Origin: Maccoyibacter intestinihominis
Lineage (GTDB): Bacteria; Bacillota; Clostridia; Lachnospirales; Lachnospiraceae
DNA: 64,000 nucleotides
Direction of reading: 5' to 3'
Assembly: GCF_040096355.1 (NCBI RefSeq)
Contig: NZ_JBBMEX010000002.1
Span: 62,001 to 126,000 of the forward strand
A program made the translations under genes and the position numbers. The notes under the pieces are model-generated. The model did not search any database. It was given only the letters and a program-made list of their open reading frames with translations, and was not told the origin of the DNA. This document shows, in pieces, positions 55,907-64,000 of the stretch (positions are counted from its first letter, which is position 1; each line of letters opens with the position of its first letter).

Positions 55907-57630
55907 GACAAACAGAGAATTGGACGGTGTGGGCCAAAAAAGCCGATTTTCAGGAAATAGGAAAAAAATACGGTATTGATCAGGTGACAGCCCGGATCAT
56001 GCGTAACCGGGATATCATTACCGATGAGGAGATCAATAGTTATCTGAACGGAACGATGGACATGCTGCCATCGCCCTATTTGTTAAAAGACGTAAAAAAA
56101 GCTGCAGGAATTCTTGCAGAAAAGATAAAGTCGGGAAAGAAAATCTGCATTATCGGTGATTACGACATCGACGGAGTGCAGTCCTCTTATATTCTGTGGG
56201 AGGGAATTGAGAATTTAGGTGGAAACGTCTATGTTACGATTCCTGACCGTATCAAGGACGGTTACGGGGTTAATGAGCAGTTAGTAGAAGCTGCCATAGA
56301 AGAGGGAGCGGACACGATCCTGACCTGTGACAATGGGATTGCAGCGGCAGATGCACTAAAAAGAGCAAAAGAAAACGGACTGACCGTAATCGTAACCGAT
56401 CACCATGAAATCCCGTTTTGCGAAGAAAACGGTGAACGAAAAGAGATTCTGCCGGATGCAGATGCGATCGTCAATCCAAAACAGAAAGATTGTGCCTATC
56501 CGTTCAAAGAAATCTGTGGAGCGGTTGTTGCATGGCATCTGATACGGGTACTTTATGATATGACAGGAAAGGGCATGAAGCAGGCAGATGTTTTTATTGA
56601 AAATGCGGCATTTGCAACGATAGGAGATGTCATGGAACTTCAGCACGAGAACCGGATCTTAGTAAAGGAAGGTTTAAAACGGCTGAATCAGACCAAAAGC
56701 ATTGGCATGCGTTCTTTGATCGCATCCAATAAACTGGATTTAGGAGGAATCAGGGCATACCATATCGGATTTGTACTTGGACCGTGTCTGAATGCGAGCG
56801 GCAGACTGGATACGGCAAAAAAAGCATTGCTTTTGTTAAAAACAAAAGATGAAGTTGATGCAGGAAAACTTGCAGAAGAATTAGTAGAACTCAACACGAA
56901 CAGAAAATCCCTGACGGAAAAAGGAATCGAGGATGCCATGCAGTGCATCGAAACACAGGGACTTTCAGAGGACAGGGTGTTGGTCATCTATCTGCCGGAC
57001 TGTCACGAGAGTATTGCAGGAATTATTGCAGGACGCATTCGGGAACGCTATCACAGACCGGTTTACGTTCTGACAAATGCAAAAGAGGGAGTCAAAGGCT
57101 CCGGGCGTTCCATAGAAGGATATTCCATGTATGAGGAACTCTGTAAATGTCAAGATCTGTTGGACAAGTTTGGCGGCCATCCGATGGCGGCAGGATGCAG
57201 TATGCAGCGTAAAAATGTGGATACTTTCCGAAAGAGACTGAATGACTGCTGTACCTTGACCCAAAAAGATTTACAGCCAAAAATACGCATTGATGTGCCG
57301 ATGACGTTAGAATATCTGTCAGAGGAGCTGATCCATGAATTTGCAGTGTTAGAACCCTTTGGCAAAGGGAACAAAAAGCCGGTATTTGCAGATAAAGAGC
57401 TGCGGGTGCGGGATATCAGAATTGTCGGAACGAACCGGAAATTTGTACGGATGAAGCTGGTCGATAAAACGAACCGGAGCTATCAGGCAATCTGTTTTGA
57501 CGGAGATGCCTATGAGAATCAGAAATATTTAGAAGAACATAAGGAAAATCTTTCTATAGTGTATTATCCGCAGATCAATACATTTTTTGGCGAGGCACAG
57601 ATAGAAGTTCTGATCACACACTTCCGTTAG
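55903..57630 (+). CDS. recJ: Single-stranded-DNA-specific exonuclease RecJ
   Basis: A 575-residue RecJ of the DHH superfamily. Motif I is IIGDYDIDGVQSSYIL near residue 86. The DHH motif is VTDHHEIPF near residue 166. The DHHA1 domain has GRSIEGYSMYEEL and FGGHPMAAGCS, followed by an OB-like C-terminal domain. It degrades single-stranded DNA 5' to 3' in repair and recombination with manganese or magnesium ions. It is translationally coupled to truA. Confidence 0.95.
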   Translation: MRQTENWTVWAKKADFQEIGKKYGIDQVTARIMRNRDIITDEEINSYLNGTMDMLPSPYLLKDVKKAAGILAEKIKSGKKICIIGDYDIDGVQSSYILWEGIENLGGNVYVTIPDRIKDGYGVNEQLVEAAIEEGADTILTCDNGIAAADALKRAKENGLTVIVTDHHEIPFCEENGERKEILPDADAIVNPKQKDCAYPFKEICGAVVAWHLIRVLYDMTGKGMKQADVFIENAAFATIGDVMELQHENRILVKEGLKRLNQTKSIGMRSLIASNKLDLGGIRAYHIGFVLGPCLNASGRLDTAKKALLLLKTKDEVDAGKLAEELVELNTNRKSLTEKGIEDAMQCIETQGLSEDRVLVIYLPDCHESIAGIIAGRIRERYHRPVYVLTNAKEGVKGSGRSIEGYSMYEELCKCQDLLDKFGGHPMAAGCSMQRKNVDTFRKRLNDCCTLTQKDLQPKIRIDVPMTLEYLSEELIHEFAVLEPFGKGNKKPVFADKELRVRDIRIVGTNRKFVRMKLVDKTNRSYQAICFDGDAYENQKYLEEHKENLSIVYYPQINTFFGEAQIEVLITHFR

Positions 57631-57753
57631 AGGGGAGGAATGATAGAAAAATTCTAAAGATTTCCTTAAATTTGTCCGATATTTTTGACTTTATCAAGGT
57701 TCTATGTCAGAATAAGTGGAGCAGATTTTACGAAAATGAAATGGAGGAAAAAA

Positions 57754-58998
57754 ATGAAAAAGAATATAAAAAGAGTGATGGGTATTCTTTTAGCAGCAAC
57801 TATGAGTATATCCCTTGTGATGCCTGCATTTGCATCCCAGACAAGTAATACGGATACAACGACTGAGGTACAGGAACAGAATGAACAGACAGATGCAAAT
57901 GGAAGTGCGGATACTGCCGATGATGCACAGACAACAGGCGGCAGTTCTGCTCAGGGAACCGATGATTCGGAAAAAAGTGTAGCAGATAGTACGGGAAGTT
58001 CTAAGAATTCCGATACTTCAGATGTGAATGCTTCGGATACGGGAAGTTCCGACACAGACACAGATAAAAGGACTTCCGACAATGCAGCACAGGCACCGGT
58101 AGAAGGAACCGTGACACAGGATACGGAAACCCAAAAGGAACCGGTAAAAGGTGACGTTCAGACAGAAGTTGCAGACGATAATGTCGTGGTAGGAAAACAT
58201 GACAAACCATATTTAGCACTTGGTGCAGACTTAACAGCAGAGCAGCAGGCAACCGTTCTTGGTCTGATGGGAATTGATCCGGCAAAACTTTCCGATTATG
58301 ATGTGGTACAGGTAACCAATGCGATGGAGCATGAGTATTTAGACGCATATCTTCCATCCGGTACGATCGGAAGTCGAGCATTATCCTCCGTATTAATTAT
58401 GGAAGGAAAAAAAGGAAGCGGAATCCAGATATCCATTAAGAATATTTCCTATTGTACAGTTGGAATGTATAAGAGTGCACTTGCAACAGCAGGACTTGAA
58501 GATGCAGAGATCATCGTAGCAGGGCCGTTCCCGATTTCCGGTACGGCAGCATTGATCGGTGCGTTAAAAGCATATTCAGAGATGACCGGAGATGAAGTGA
58601 AGGAAGACAGTCTCGATGCAGCAATGAACGAAATTGTTGTAACAGGTCAGTTAGCAGATGCGACCGGCGGAGATAAAGCGAAAGCAGAAGAGTTGATGGC
58701 ATATCTGAAGCAGGAAGTCGTAAAGAATGATTTAAAAGATGATAAGAGTATCAACGAGGCGATTGAACAGGGATGTAAGGAGTTTGATGTCCAGCTGACG
58801 GATGACCAGAAAGCGAAATTATTAGATGTATTAAAGAAGATCAGTGACTTGGATTTAGACTGGAATACATTGAAAAATCAGGCATCGGATCTGTATGACA
58901 GATTAGATGAGTTAGGACTGTTGTCTAACAGCGGCATTGGAGCAAAATTAAAGAGTCTGTTCCAGTCCATTATCGATTTCTTTAAGAGCCTGTTTTAA
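57754..58998 (+). CDS. Secreted DUF1002 protein
   Basis: 414 residues from the ATG at 57754, with GGAGG upstream. A signal peptide (MGILLAATMSISLVMPAFAS) is followed by a long Asp/Ser/Thr/Gln-rich linker to about residue 130. The DUF1002 domain comes next (DKPYLALGADLTAEQQATVL, LLGLMGIDPAKLSDYDVVQVTN spread, and SIKNISYCTVGMYKSALATA). The C-terminal helices are probably amphipathic. The family is common in Firmicutes, exported, and of unknown function. Confidence 0.88.
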   Translation: MKKNIKRVMGILLAATMSISLVMPAFASQTSNTDTTTEVQEQNEQTDANGSADTADDAQTTGGSSAQGTDDSEKSVADSTGSSKNSDTSDVNASDTGSSDTDTDKRTSDNAAQAPVEGTVTQDTETQKEPVKGDVQTEVADDNVVVGKHDKPYLALGADLTAEQQATVLGLMGIDPAKLSDYDVVQVTNAMEHEYLDAYLPSGTIGSRALSSVLIMEGKKGSGIQISIKNISYCTVGMYKSALATAGLEDAEIIVAGPFPISGTAALIGALKAYSEMTGDEVKEDSLDAAMNEIVVTGQLADATGGDKAKAEELMAYLKQEVVKNDLKDDKSINEAIEQGCKEFDVQLTDDQKAKLLDVLKKISDLDLDWNTLKNQASDLYDRLDELGLLSNSGIGAKLKSLFQSIIDFFKSLF

Positions 58999-59028
58999 GA
59001 TGAAATAAAGAAAATAAGAAAAGAGAGA

Positions 59029-59072
59029 AAAAGACCGTTTTTTGATAATTGTTATCAGAAATGGTCTTTTTT
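59029..59072 (+). terminator. Terminator of the DUF1002 gene
   Basis: AAAAGACC and GGTCTTTTTT pair around an inner GATAA/TTATC stem. The right arm is its own T-run. Confidence 0.78.
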
Positions 59073-59145
59073 AAAAAACTTAAAATAATAGCGTAAATAT
59101 GGTAAAATATAGTGTCCTTAGAAAGAGTGACAGTGGAGCAGATGA

Positions 59146-60344
59146 GAGATTGGGAAGCACAGGAGGCCGGTTGCCATACAAAAAGGAGCAGATTTGGGTG
59201 TAACACTGCACAAATTGAGTGAACAATTCGATGCAGGAGATATTTTATTGCAGGAGAAAATAAAAATAGAGCAGGAAGATCATCTCGTTACACTGTTAGA
59301 AAAGATAAAAAAGTTTCCGTAAAACTGTTATCTGAATATTTAAGCTCACCGGATGAGATCTGGGATTATGCCAGAGCACAGGGAGAGGGCGAATACTGGG
59401 AAGAGCCGGGAGATTTAGAACGTACATTTTCGTTAGAAGATACCGTAGAAAAAATATCGACGACCCTGAGAGCATTTTATGGTTATGGAAGCCTGTGTAA
59501 TCTCCAAGGACTGCCCGTTGAGATCATCCGAGGAAGCGATGTAAATGATAACAGGGATGTGGATGGAAAGCTTTGTATTCCGGTAAAAGGGAGGTATCTC
59601 CTCTGTGAGGAATGGAGAATCCCTTTTAGAAAGATAGAGCTGCGGGATAAAGAGAGAATGGAGGCAATACGAAGAAAATATCAGCCGATGTTGTCCGATT
59701 ATACATTTTCACTTTTGTATTGCTGGCAGGAAGAATTAAAACTATCACTATACATAGAAGAAGATTTTTTTGTTATCCGGGGCGAAGATTATTACTTTTT
59801 CCCGATCGGAGAGCCGAACCGGGTGAAAGAGTTTATAGAAGGAAAGTATGAGTACCAAAAGGCGGATGCAGACAGTGATTATGTACTTTTGAATCAGACA
59901 ATCTGTGAACTCCAGGGAAGCAGGTTTGCAAAAAGACGGAATGCGATCGCACATTATCGTCATTTGCAGCCGGCACCGGAAGTGGAAATGATCTCAAAAG
60001 AAAATGTGGAGCATTTAAAAAGGATCTCTGAGATTTTTTCCGGTGAGGACAGGATTGCGGAGCGAGTTGCGATTGAACATTTTTTTGAATTAGAACTTAT
60101 GGGAGTCCTTGTCAAACGTGGGGAAGAATATGTCGGATTTTCCCTGTGTTCCAAAAAGGACGAAGGTACGATGCAGGGACATTTTATGAAATGTATCGAT
60201 AACGAAAGAGGAAGCCGATTTTATGTTATGAAATCCTGCATTGATACGATCGGAGCCCGGTATCGGTATAAAAAGACGGTGCGTATTATTTATGTTATAA
60301 AGAACCGCCGGTATTCCAAAAGGAGCATACCACGGCGGCAATAG
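59146..60344 (+). pseudogene. Decayed formyltransferase-like / DUF2156-like fusion gene
   Basis: The first frame (59146-59322) reads KGADLGVTLHKLSEQFDAGD and ILLQEKIKIEQEDHLVTLLE, typical of the end of a methionyl-tRNA-type formyltransferase domain, but its N-terminal part is missing. The frame stops at 59322. Adding one A in the run at 59306-59311 joins it smoothly to VSVKLLSEYLSSPDEIWDYA in the next frame, open to 60344. From about 59690 the sequence resembles DUF2156 proteins (MLSDYTFSLLYCWQEELKLS). Two lesions suggest a pseudogene. The part from 59559 (ATG) could still be translated. Confidence 0.6.
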
Positions 60345-60352
60345 ATAAGAGA

Positions 60353-60535
60353 ATGGCAAGGTTTGAAGAGTGGCTTAGCAATCAGGAATGGAAGCCAAAG
60401 GTCATCACATTGTGCCGCTCTGCAATATCGGGATATCTGCCCTCAGACTACAGTCAGTATGTAGAGGAGCAGTTGTTAGAGTGTTTAGAAAGAATATATT
60501 CTATAAAAAAAGAAAAAATAGAAAGGAAAAGCTGA
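60353..60535 (+). CDS. Small hypothetical protein
   Basis: 60 residues, helical (FEEWLSNQEWKPKVITLCRS, then YSQYVEEQLLECLERIYSIK). It lies between two decayed genes and may itself be a remnant. No good ribosome site is seen. Confidence 0.35.
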   Translation: MARFEEWLSNQEWKPKVITLCRSAISGYLPSDYSQYVEEQLLECLERIYSIKKEKIERKS

Positions 60536-60556
60536 GATGATTCAGCAGGAGAAAAA

Positions 60557-60692
60557 ATGGAGATCAATGTAACAAAACAGGCAGAAATACTGCAATAAAG
60601 AGAAGATCGATATGATATTGTTCAATGTTGCAAAAAGCGTTATGGAAGTATTTGAAATGACAGGCTTTGCAGATATTCTTACCATAGAGTAG
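60557..60692 (+). pseudogene. Remnant of a STAS-domain anti-sigma antagonist gene
   Basis: MEINVTKQAEILQ resembles the start of STAS proteins, and MILFNVAKSVMEVFEMTGFA with DILTIE matches their C-terminal end. The middle, about 60 residues including the phosphorylated serine region, is gone and the two parts are in different frames. This is an internally deleted gene. Confidence 0.6.
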
Positions 60693-60731
60693 AGAATGTG
60701 ATAGAAAAATAAAAGATGACTTACAGAACCT

Positions 60732-60762
60732 AAAAAAGAGGATCGTCTAGATCCTCTTTTTT
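60732..60762. terminator. Bidirectional terminator between convergent genes
   Basis: AAAAAAGAGGATC (60732-60744) and GATCCTCTTTTTT (60750-60762) form a perfect 13-base stem. T-runs lie on both strands. It overlaps the last codons of the minus-strand membrane protein gene. Confidence 0.9.
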
Positions 60763-61790
60763 AACATCTCTAAAAACTTTTCTATCTGTAACGGTGTTCC
60801 CTGTTTTTCCTGTACGGCTAAGCGGTTCTCTTCACTGAATCCGACTAAAATATCGTGATTGGCTTCCGCTAAATAGTCCATGATACCGTCAATGTCGGAC
60901 TTGATATTTTTCGGACAGTGGATATATAAATGCTTGTTTGCCGTAATGTGCAGCGTATAGGAAATGCTGAAATGATACCAGAAAAATTTGTGCAGGGTAG
61001 AATGTTTGTAAACCCAGATAATTTCCCGGATCGGTACGATCGCAATTCCGTATTTAGAAGTTTCAATAAAATAATGCTCTGTGATAAACATATCATCCGT
61101 GGCAAGCTGTGGCAGTGTAGCAAGCTCTTCTTCTGCTTCGGCAAGAAGCTCCGCAGGTTTGCCAAAACGGGATAACTGCCGTACCGGTGGTGACAATAAC
61201 GGAAAGCGGTAATAAATAACTAACAGGATCAGACTGATGAATGCATAGAGCATACTTGCAAAGTAGAGAAATAACAGCAGATAACTGCGAAAATTCCTAC
61301 AGTCCGGTTCATTAATATAATAAGGACTTACCTTAGAAGCAATGCCGGTTTCCGTCCAGTTCAGATCTTTAGAAAGGTTGTCTAATACGTCTTTCGCAGC
61401 ACGGTCACGTTTGGCAAGTCTGCCCTTGGTGTGTAAGGCAGTAATTTTTGGCAGTCCCTCTTCACTAGTGGAAGGGGAGAGCAGAACGAGGATACATTCA
61501 TTACCGCGCATGGTATAGTAATAATAGCCGGTCGTAAATCCAAGACTTGTCTGTGTATAGCCGGTAAAGTAAAGATCCGTAAGCTTTGTATCAATATAAG
61601 AAACATCCTGTTTGTAAAGTTTCGTTAAGGAATCATTGCTGTCCGCCTTTTCCGGAACTACGATCTCTGAAATCGGTGAAAGGATCCAGAGTGCGAGAAG
61701 CAGGATCAGATAAATGATCGGAGAGATCATTTTGGTACGGCATACATCCTTAATGTTTTTTGTAATATAGTGTTCGTAATTTTCCATCAT
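60747..61790 (-). CDS. Membrane protein with YcxB-like C-terminal domain
   Basis: About 347 residues from the ATG at 61790. One hydrophobic segment near the N-terminus (MISPIIYLILLLALWILSPI) and one near the middle (LFLYFASMLYAFISLILLVI) flank an extracytoplasmic region. The C-terminal cytoplasmic part (YFIETSKYGIAIVPIREIIW, VYKHSTLHKF) resembles the YcxB domain. Function unknown. A promoter ends 7 bases before the ATG and no ribosome site is present, which suggests a leaderless mRNA. Confidence 0.7.
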   Translation of the reverse strand: MMENYEHYITKNIKDVCRTKMISPIIYLILLLALWILSPISEIVVPEKADSNDSLTKLYKQDVSYIDTKLTDLYFTGYTQTSLGFTTGYYYYTMRGNECILVLLSPSTSEEGLPKITALHTKGRLAKRDRAAKDVLDNLSKDLNWTETGIASKVSPYYINEPDCRNFRSYLLLFLYFASMLYAFISLILLVIYYRFPLLSPPVRQLSRFGKPAELLAEAEEELATLPQLATDDMFITEHYFIETSKYGIAIVPIREIIWVYKHSTLHKFFWYHFSISYTLHITANKHLYIHCPKNIKSDIDGIMDYLAEANHDILVGFSEENRLAVQEKQGTPLQIEKFLEMLKKRI

Positions 61791-61797
61791 AAATTTT

Positions 61798-61826
61798 AGT
61801 ATAAAGGTTGTATTTGAAATAATCAA
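61798..61826 (-). promoter_or_regulatory. Promoter giving a probably leaderless transcript
   Basis: On the minus strand, TTGATT (61826-61821) and TATACT (61803-61798) are 17 bases apart. The start codon at 61790 is at the expected transcription start. Confidence 0.55.
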
Positions 61827-61899
61827 GGAGAAACGTGCGGATTGTGCGGTTGCTTTTCGTGAAAAAAATTGATACTATAAGAAAAATGGAGGACAGCCT

Positions 61900-62649
61900 A
61901 TGAATGCGTACACAACTTTTGCCCAGGTCTATGATCTATTTATGGATAACGTTCCCTATGAGGAATGGAGCAAATATATCATATCGGTTTTAAAAGAATA
62001 TGGAATCCATTCCGGTGTCATATGTGACCTTGGCTGTGGAACGGGAAAGATGACACGGCTTTTAGCCAAAGCCGGATATGACATGATAGGAGTCGATTTG
62101 TCGGAGGACATGCTTGCGATTGCAAGTGGGCAGAATGAAGAGGGAATCCTCTATCTCTGTCAGGATATGTGTGAGCTGGAGTTATACGGAACGGCAAAGG
62201 CGATGGTGTCTGTATGTGACAGCATCAACTATCTGTTAGAAGAGGACGAGATCATCTGGACGTTACAGAGCGTGAACCGGTATTTAGAGCCGGGCGGGAT
62301 TTTTATTTTTGACTTTAATACTGTCTATAAATATGAAACGGTTTTAGGTGATACAACGATCTGTGAAAATCGCGAAGAGGGCAGTTTTATCTGGGAAAAC
62401 TACTATGACAAAGAGAAGCAGATCAACGAATATGACCTGACACTTTTTATCAGGGAAGAAAAGCAGGAACAGCTTTATCGGAAATTTGAGGAAACCCACT
62501 ACCAGAGAGGCTATTCGTTAGAACAGATGCAGACATTTGTAGAAGAAGCCGGCATGGAGTTCTTAGCGGCATACGATGCCGAAACGAAACAGGCACCGAC
62601 GGCAGAGAGTGAAAGAATTTATATCATTGCAGGAGAGAAAGGAAAATAA
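61900..62649 (+). CDS. Class I SAM-dependent methyltransferase
   Basis: A 249-residue protein. Motif I is VICDLGCGTGKMTRLLAKAG, motif II is MIGVDLSEDMLAIA, and CQDMCELEL and YLEPGGIFIFDFNT follow. It transfers methyl from S-adenosylmethionine. The substrate is unknown. A GGAGG site is present upstream of the ATG. It ends 1 base before hslO, and gene pairs like this recur in Lachnospiraceae by my recollection. Confidence 0.9.
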   Translation: MNAYTTFAQVYDLFMDNVPYEEWSKYIISVLKEYGIHSGVICDLGCGTGKMTRLLAKAGYDMIGVDLSEDMLAIASGQNEEGILYLCQDMCELELYGTAKAMVSVCDSINYLLEEDEIIWTLQSVNRYLEPGGIFIFDFNTVYKYETVLGDTTICENREEGSFIWENYYDKEKQINEYDLTLFIREEKQEQLYRKFEETHYQRGYSLEQMQTFVEEAGMEFLAAYDAETKQAPTAESERIYIIAGEKGK

Positions 62650-62650
62650 C

Positions 62651-63520
62651 ATGTCAGATTATATTGTAAGAGCAACAGCGGCAAATAACCAAATCCGGGC
62701 ATTTGCCATTACATCGAAAGACCTTGTAGAAGAGGCAAGAAAAAGGCACAACACCAGTCCGGTTATTACCGCAGGTTTAGGACGATTATTAAGTGGAGCC
62801 GCAATGATGGGGGCGATGATGAAAGGCGATGATGACCTTTTAACATTGCAGATTAAATGTGGTGGTCCGGTACAGGGCTTGACCGCAACTGCCGATGCAA
62901 AAGGAAACGTCAAAGGCTATGCAGAAGTGTCGGATGTCATGTTACCGCCAAACCCACAGGGAAAATTAGATGTCGGCGGAGCAGTAGGACTTGGAATCTT
63001 AAACGTCATCAAAGATATGGGACTTAAAGAGCCATATGCAGGGCAGGTTGCATTGCAGACCGGAGAAATTGCAGAAGATTTAACCTATTATTTTGCAACC
63101 TCCGAGCAGATACCTTCTGCGGTCGGGTTAGGAGTGTTAATGAATAAGGATAACACGGTCAGACAGGCAGGAGGTTTTATCATACAGCTTCTGCCGTTTA
63201 CCGATGAAAAAATCATAGAGCAGCTAGAGAAAAAAATTACGGAAATGAAATCTGTCACCGAGATGTTAGAAGAAGGCATGACACCGGAGATGTTATTAGA
63301 AGAAATCCTTGGAGATTTCGGTTTGGAGATTACCGATACACTGCCGGCACAGTTTTCCTGCAACTGTTCTAAAGAGAGAATTACCAAGGCGTTGATTAGT
63401 ATTGGTAAAAAAGACCTACAGGAAATGATTGATGATGGAGAACCGATTGAGGTCAACTGCCATTTTTGCAATACAAATTATACATTCAGTATTGATGAGT
63501 TAAAGGAGATTGCAAAGTGA
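62651..63520 (+). CDS. hslO: Redox-regulated chaperone Hsp33
   Basis: A 289-residue Hsp33: DYIVRATAANNQIRAFAITS, TAGLGRLLSGAAMMGAMMKG, and the C-terminal zinc switch with CNC (near 63361) and CHFC (near 63462). On oxidation the cysteines lose zinc, and the protein becomes a holdase that protects unfolded proteins in the cytoplasm. The ATG at 62651 is right behind the methyltransferase stop. Confidence 0.95.
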   Translation: MSDYIVRATAANNQIRAFAITSKDLVEEARKRHNTSPVITAGLGRLLSGAAMMGAMMKGDDDLLTLQIKCGGPVQGLTATADAKGNVKGYAEVSDVMLPPNPQGKLDVGGAVGLGILNVIKDMGLKEPYAGQVALQTGEIAEDLTYYFATSEQIPSAVGLGVLMNKDNTVRQAGGFIIQLLPFTDEKIIEQLEKKITEMKSVTEMLEEGMTPEMLLEEILGDFGLEITDTLPAQFSCNCSKERITKALISIGKKDLQEMIDDGEPIEVNCHFCNTNYTFSIDELKEIAK

Positions 63521-64000
63521 AAGACGGATATATCAAAGTAGCAGCAGTCACTCCGCAGGTAACCGTTGCAGATGTCAAAGAAAATACAAAGGAAATCTTA
63601 AAAGTGATCCGTGAGGCAGCAGTCCAGAAGGCAAAGATCATTGTATTGCCGGAGCTTTGCATTACCGGATACACCTGTCAGGATTTATTTTTGCAGGAAA
63701 TCCTGCACCGTGAGGCAAAGGATGCACTGATAGAGATCAGTAATCAGACAAAAGGAATTGATGCACTGATTTTTCTGGGAATACCATTGGAGTATCACGG
63801 AAAACTCTATAATACAGCCGCTGTATTAAATCAGGGAAAAATCCTTGGCTTTGTGCCAAAGCGTTATATCCCAAACTATAACGAATTTTATGAGGTAAGG
63901 CATTTTACAAAAGGCATGGAAGAGCCGGTTTATGTGCGTTTAAATCAGGAAATTACCGTTCCGATGGGAATGAACCTGCTCTTTTGCTGTGAAGAAGTAT
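63517..64000 (+). CDS. nadE: Glutamine-dependent NAD+ synthetase, N-terminal part (runs off window)
   Basis: The first 161 residues of a protein that starts at GTG 63517 and overlaps the hslO stop. This is the nitrilase-type glutaminase domain: YIKVAAVTPQVTVADVKENT, IIVLPELCITGYTCQDLF with the catalytic glutamate, then FVPKRYIPNYNEFYEVRHF with the catalytic lysine region. In such two-domain enzymes the domain feeds ammonia to a C-terminal synthetase that amidates nicotinic acid adenine dinucleotide. The C-terminal domain lies outside the window. Confidence 0.9.
   Translation, partial: MKDGYIKVAAVTPQVTVADVKENTKEILKVIREAAVQKAKIIVLPELCITGYTCQDLFLQEILHREAKDALIEISNQTKGIDALIFLGIPLEYHGKLYNTAAVLNQGKILGFVPKRYIPNYNEFYEVRHFTKGMEEPVYVRLNQEITVPMGMNLLFCCEEV

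Noticed and set aside
57685..57753. Upstream extension of the DUF1002 protein to 57685
   Set aside because: It would put 23 residues before a clear signal peptide, and GGAGG stands directly before the ATG at 57754.

Overview
The window looks like the chromosome of a low-GC, spore-forming gut Firmicute of the Lachnospiraceae (Roseburia/Agathobacter-like). This rests on the ilvE, truA, recJ, hslO and nadE-type genes, a SleC-type spore cortex-lytic enzyme gene, strong AGGAGG ribosome sites and PBSX-type phage genes. The species call is an inference.

Layout. Positions 1-7930 hold the end of a surface polysaccharide locus: glycosyltransferase, EpsG-like polymerase, Wzx-like flippase, two O-acyltransferases and a clan GH-A-like lipoprotein. 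Next come a flavin reductase (minus strand) and ilvE. A sleC-type gene starts at 10213 and breaks off at 11099. Its missing 3' end lies at 54656-55045. Between them is a complete-looking 43.6-kb temperate myophage genome. Joining the halves at the shared GGATGAC restores one in-frame protein of about 423 residues. After the prophage come truA-recJ, a secreted DUF1002 protein, a decayed formyltransferase/DUF2156 gene, a STAS gene remnant, a membrane protein, a methyltransferase, hslO and the start of nadE.

Prophage modules, left to right: a large serine integrase next to attL; a DUF1828/DUF6978 gene pair; a first repressor/Cro-like pair; a toxin-antitoxin cluster; the main repressor/Cro switch with clear operators (16274-16346); small early genes; ATPase, DUF3799-type nuclease, RusA and replication genes; a PP-loop (PAPS reductase-like) gene; a minus-strand tRNA-like gene with its own promoter and terminator; many small accessory genes including YopX, HNH and a homing endonuclease; a RinA/ArpU-like late regulator; packaging and head genes including a MuF protein fused to a zinc-metallopeptidase domain; and a PBSX-type contractile tail (sheath, tube, frameshifted chaperone, tape measure, XkdP-XkdU), fibre, holin and endolysin.

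A 3.3-kb cassette sits between tail tube and tail chaperone. It holds a lipoprotein, a third repressor/Cro-like pair and two antirepressors, and is bounded by terminators.

Most interesting reading: the prophage acts as a possible intervening element in a germination gene. Precise excision by the serine integrase would restore cortex lysis, in the way skin elements restore sigK. The integrase mRNA leader carries a terminator-like hairpin, and a sigma-K-like promoter motif precedes the split gene. Excision during sporulation is a hypothesis, not shown by the sequence.
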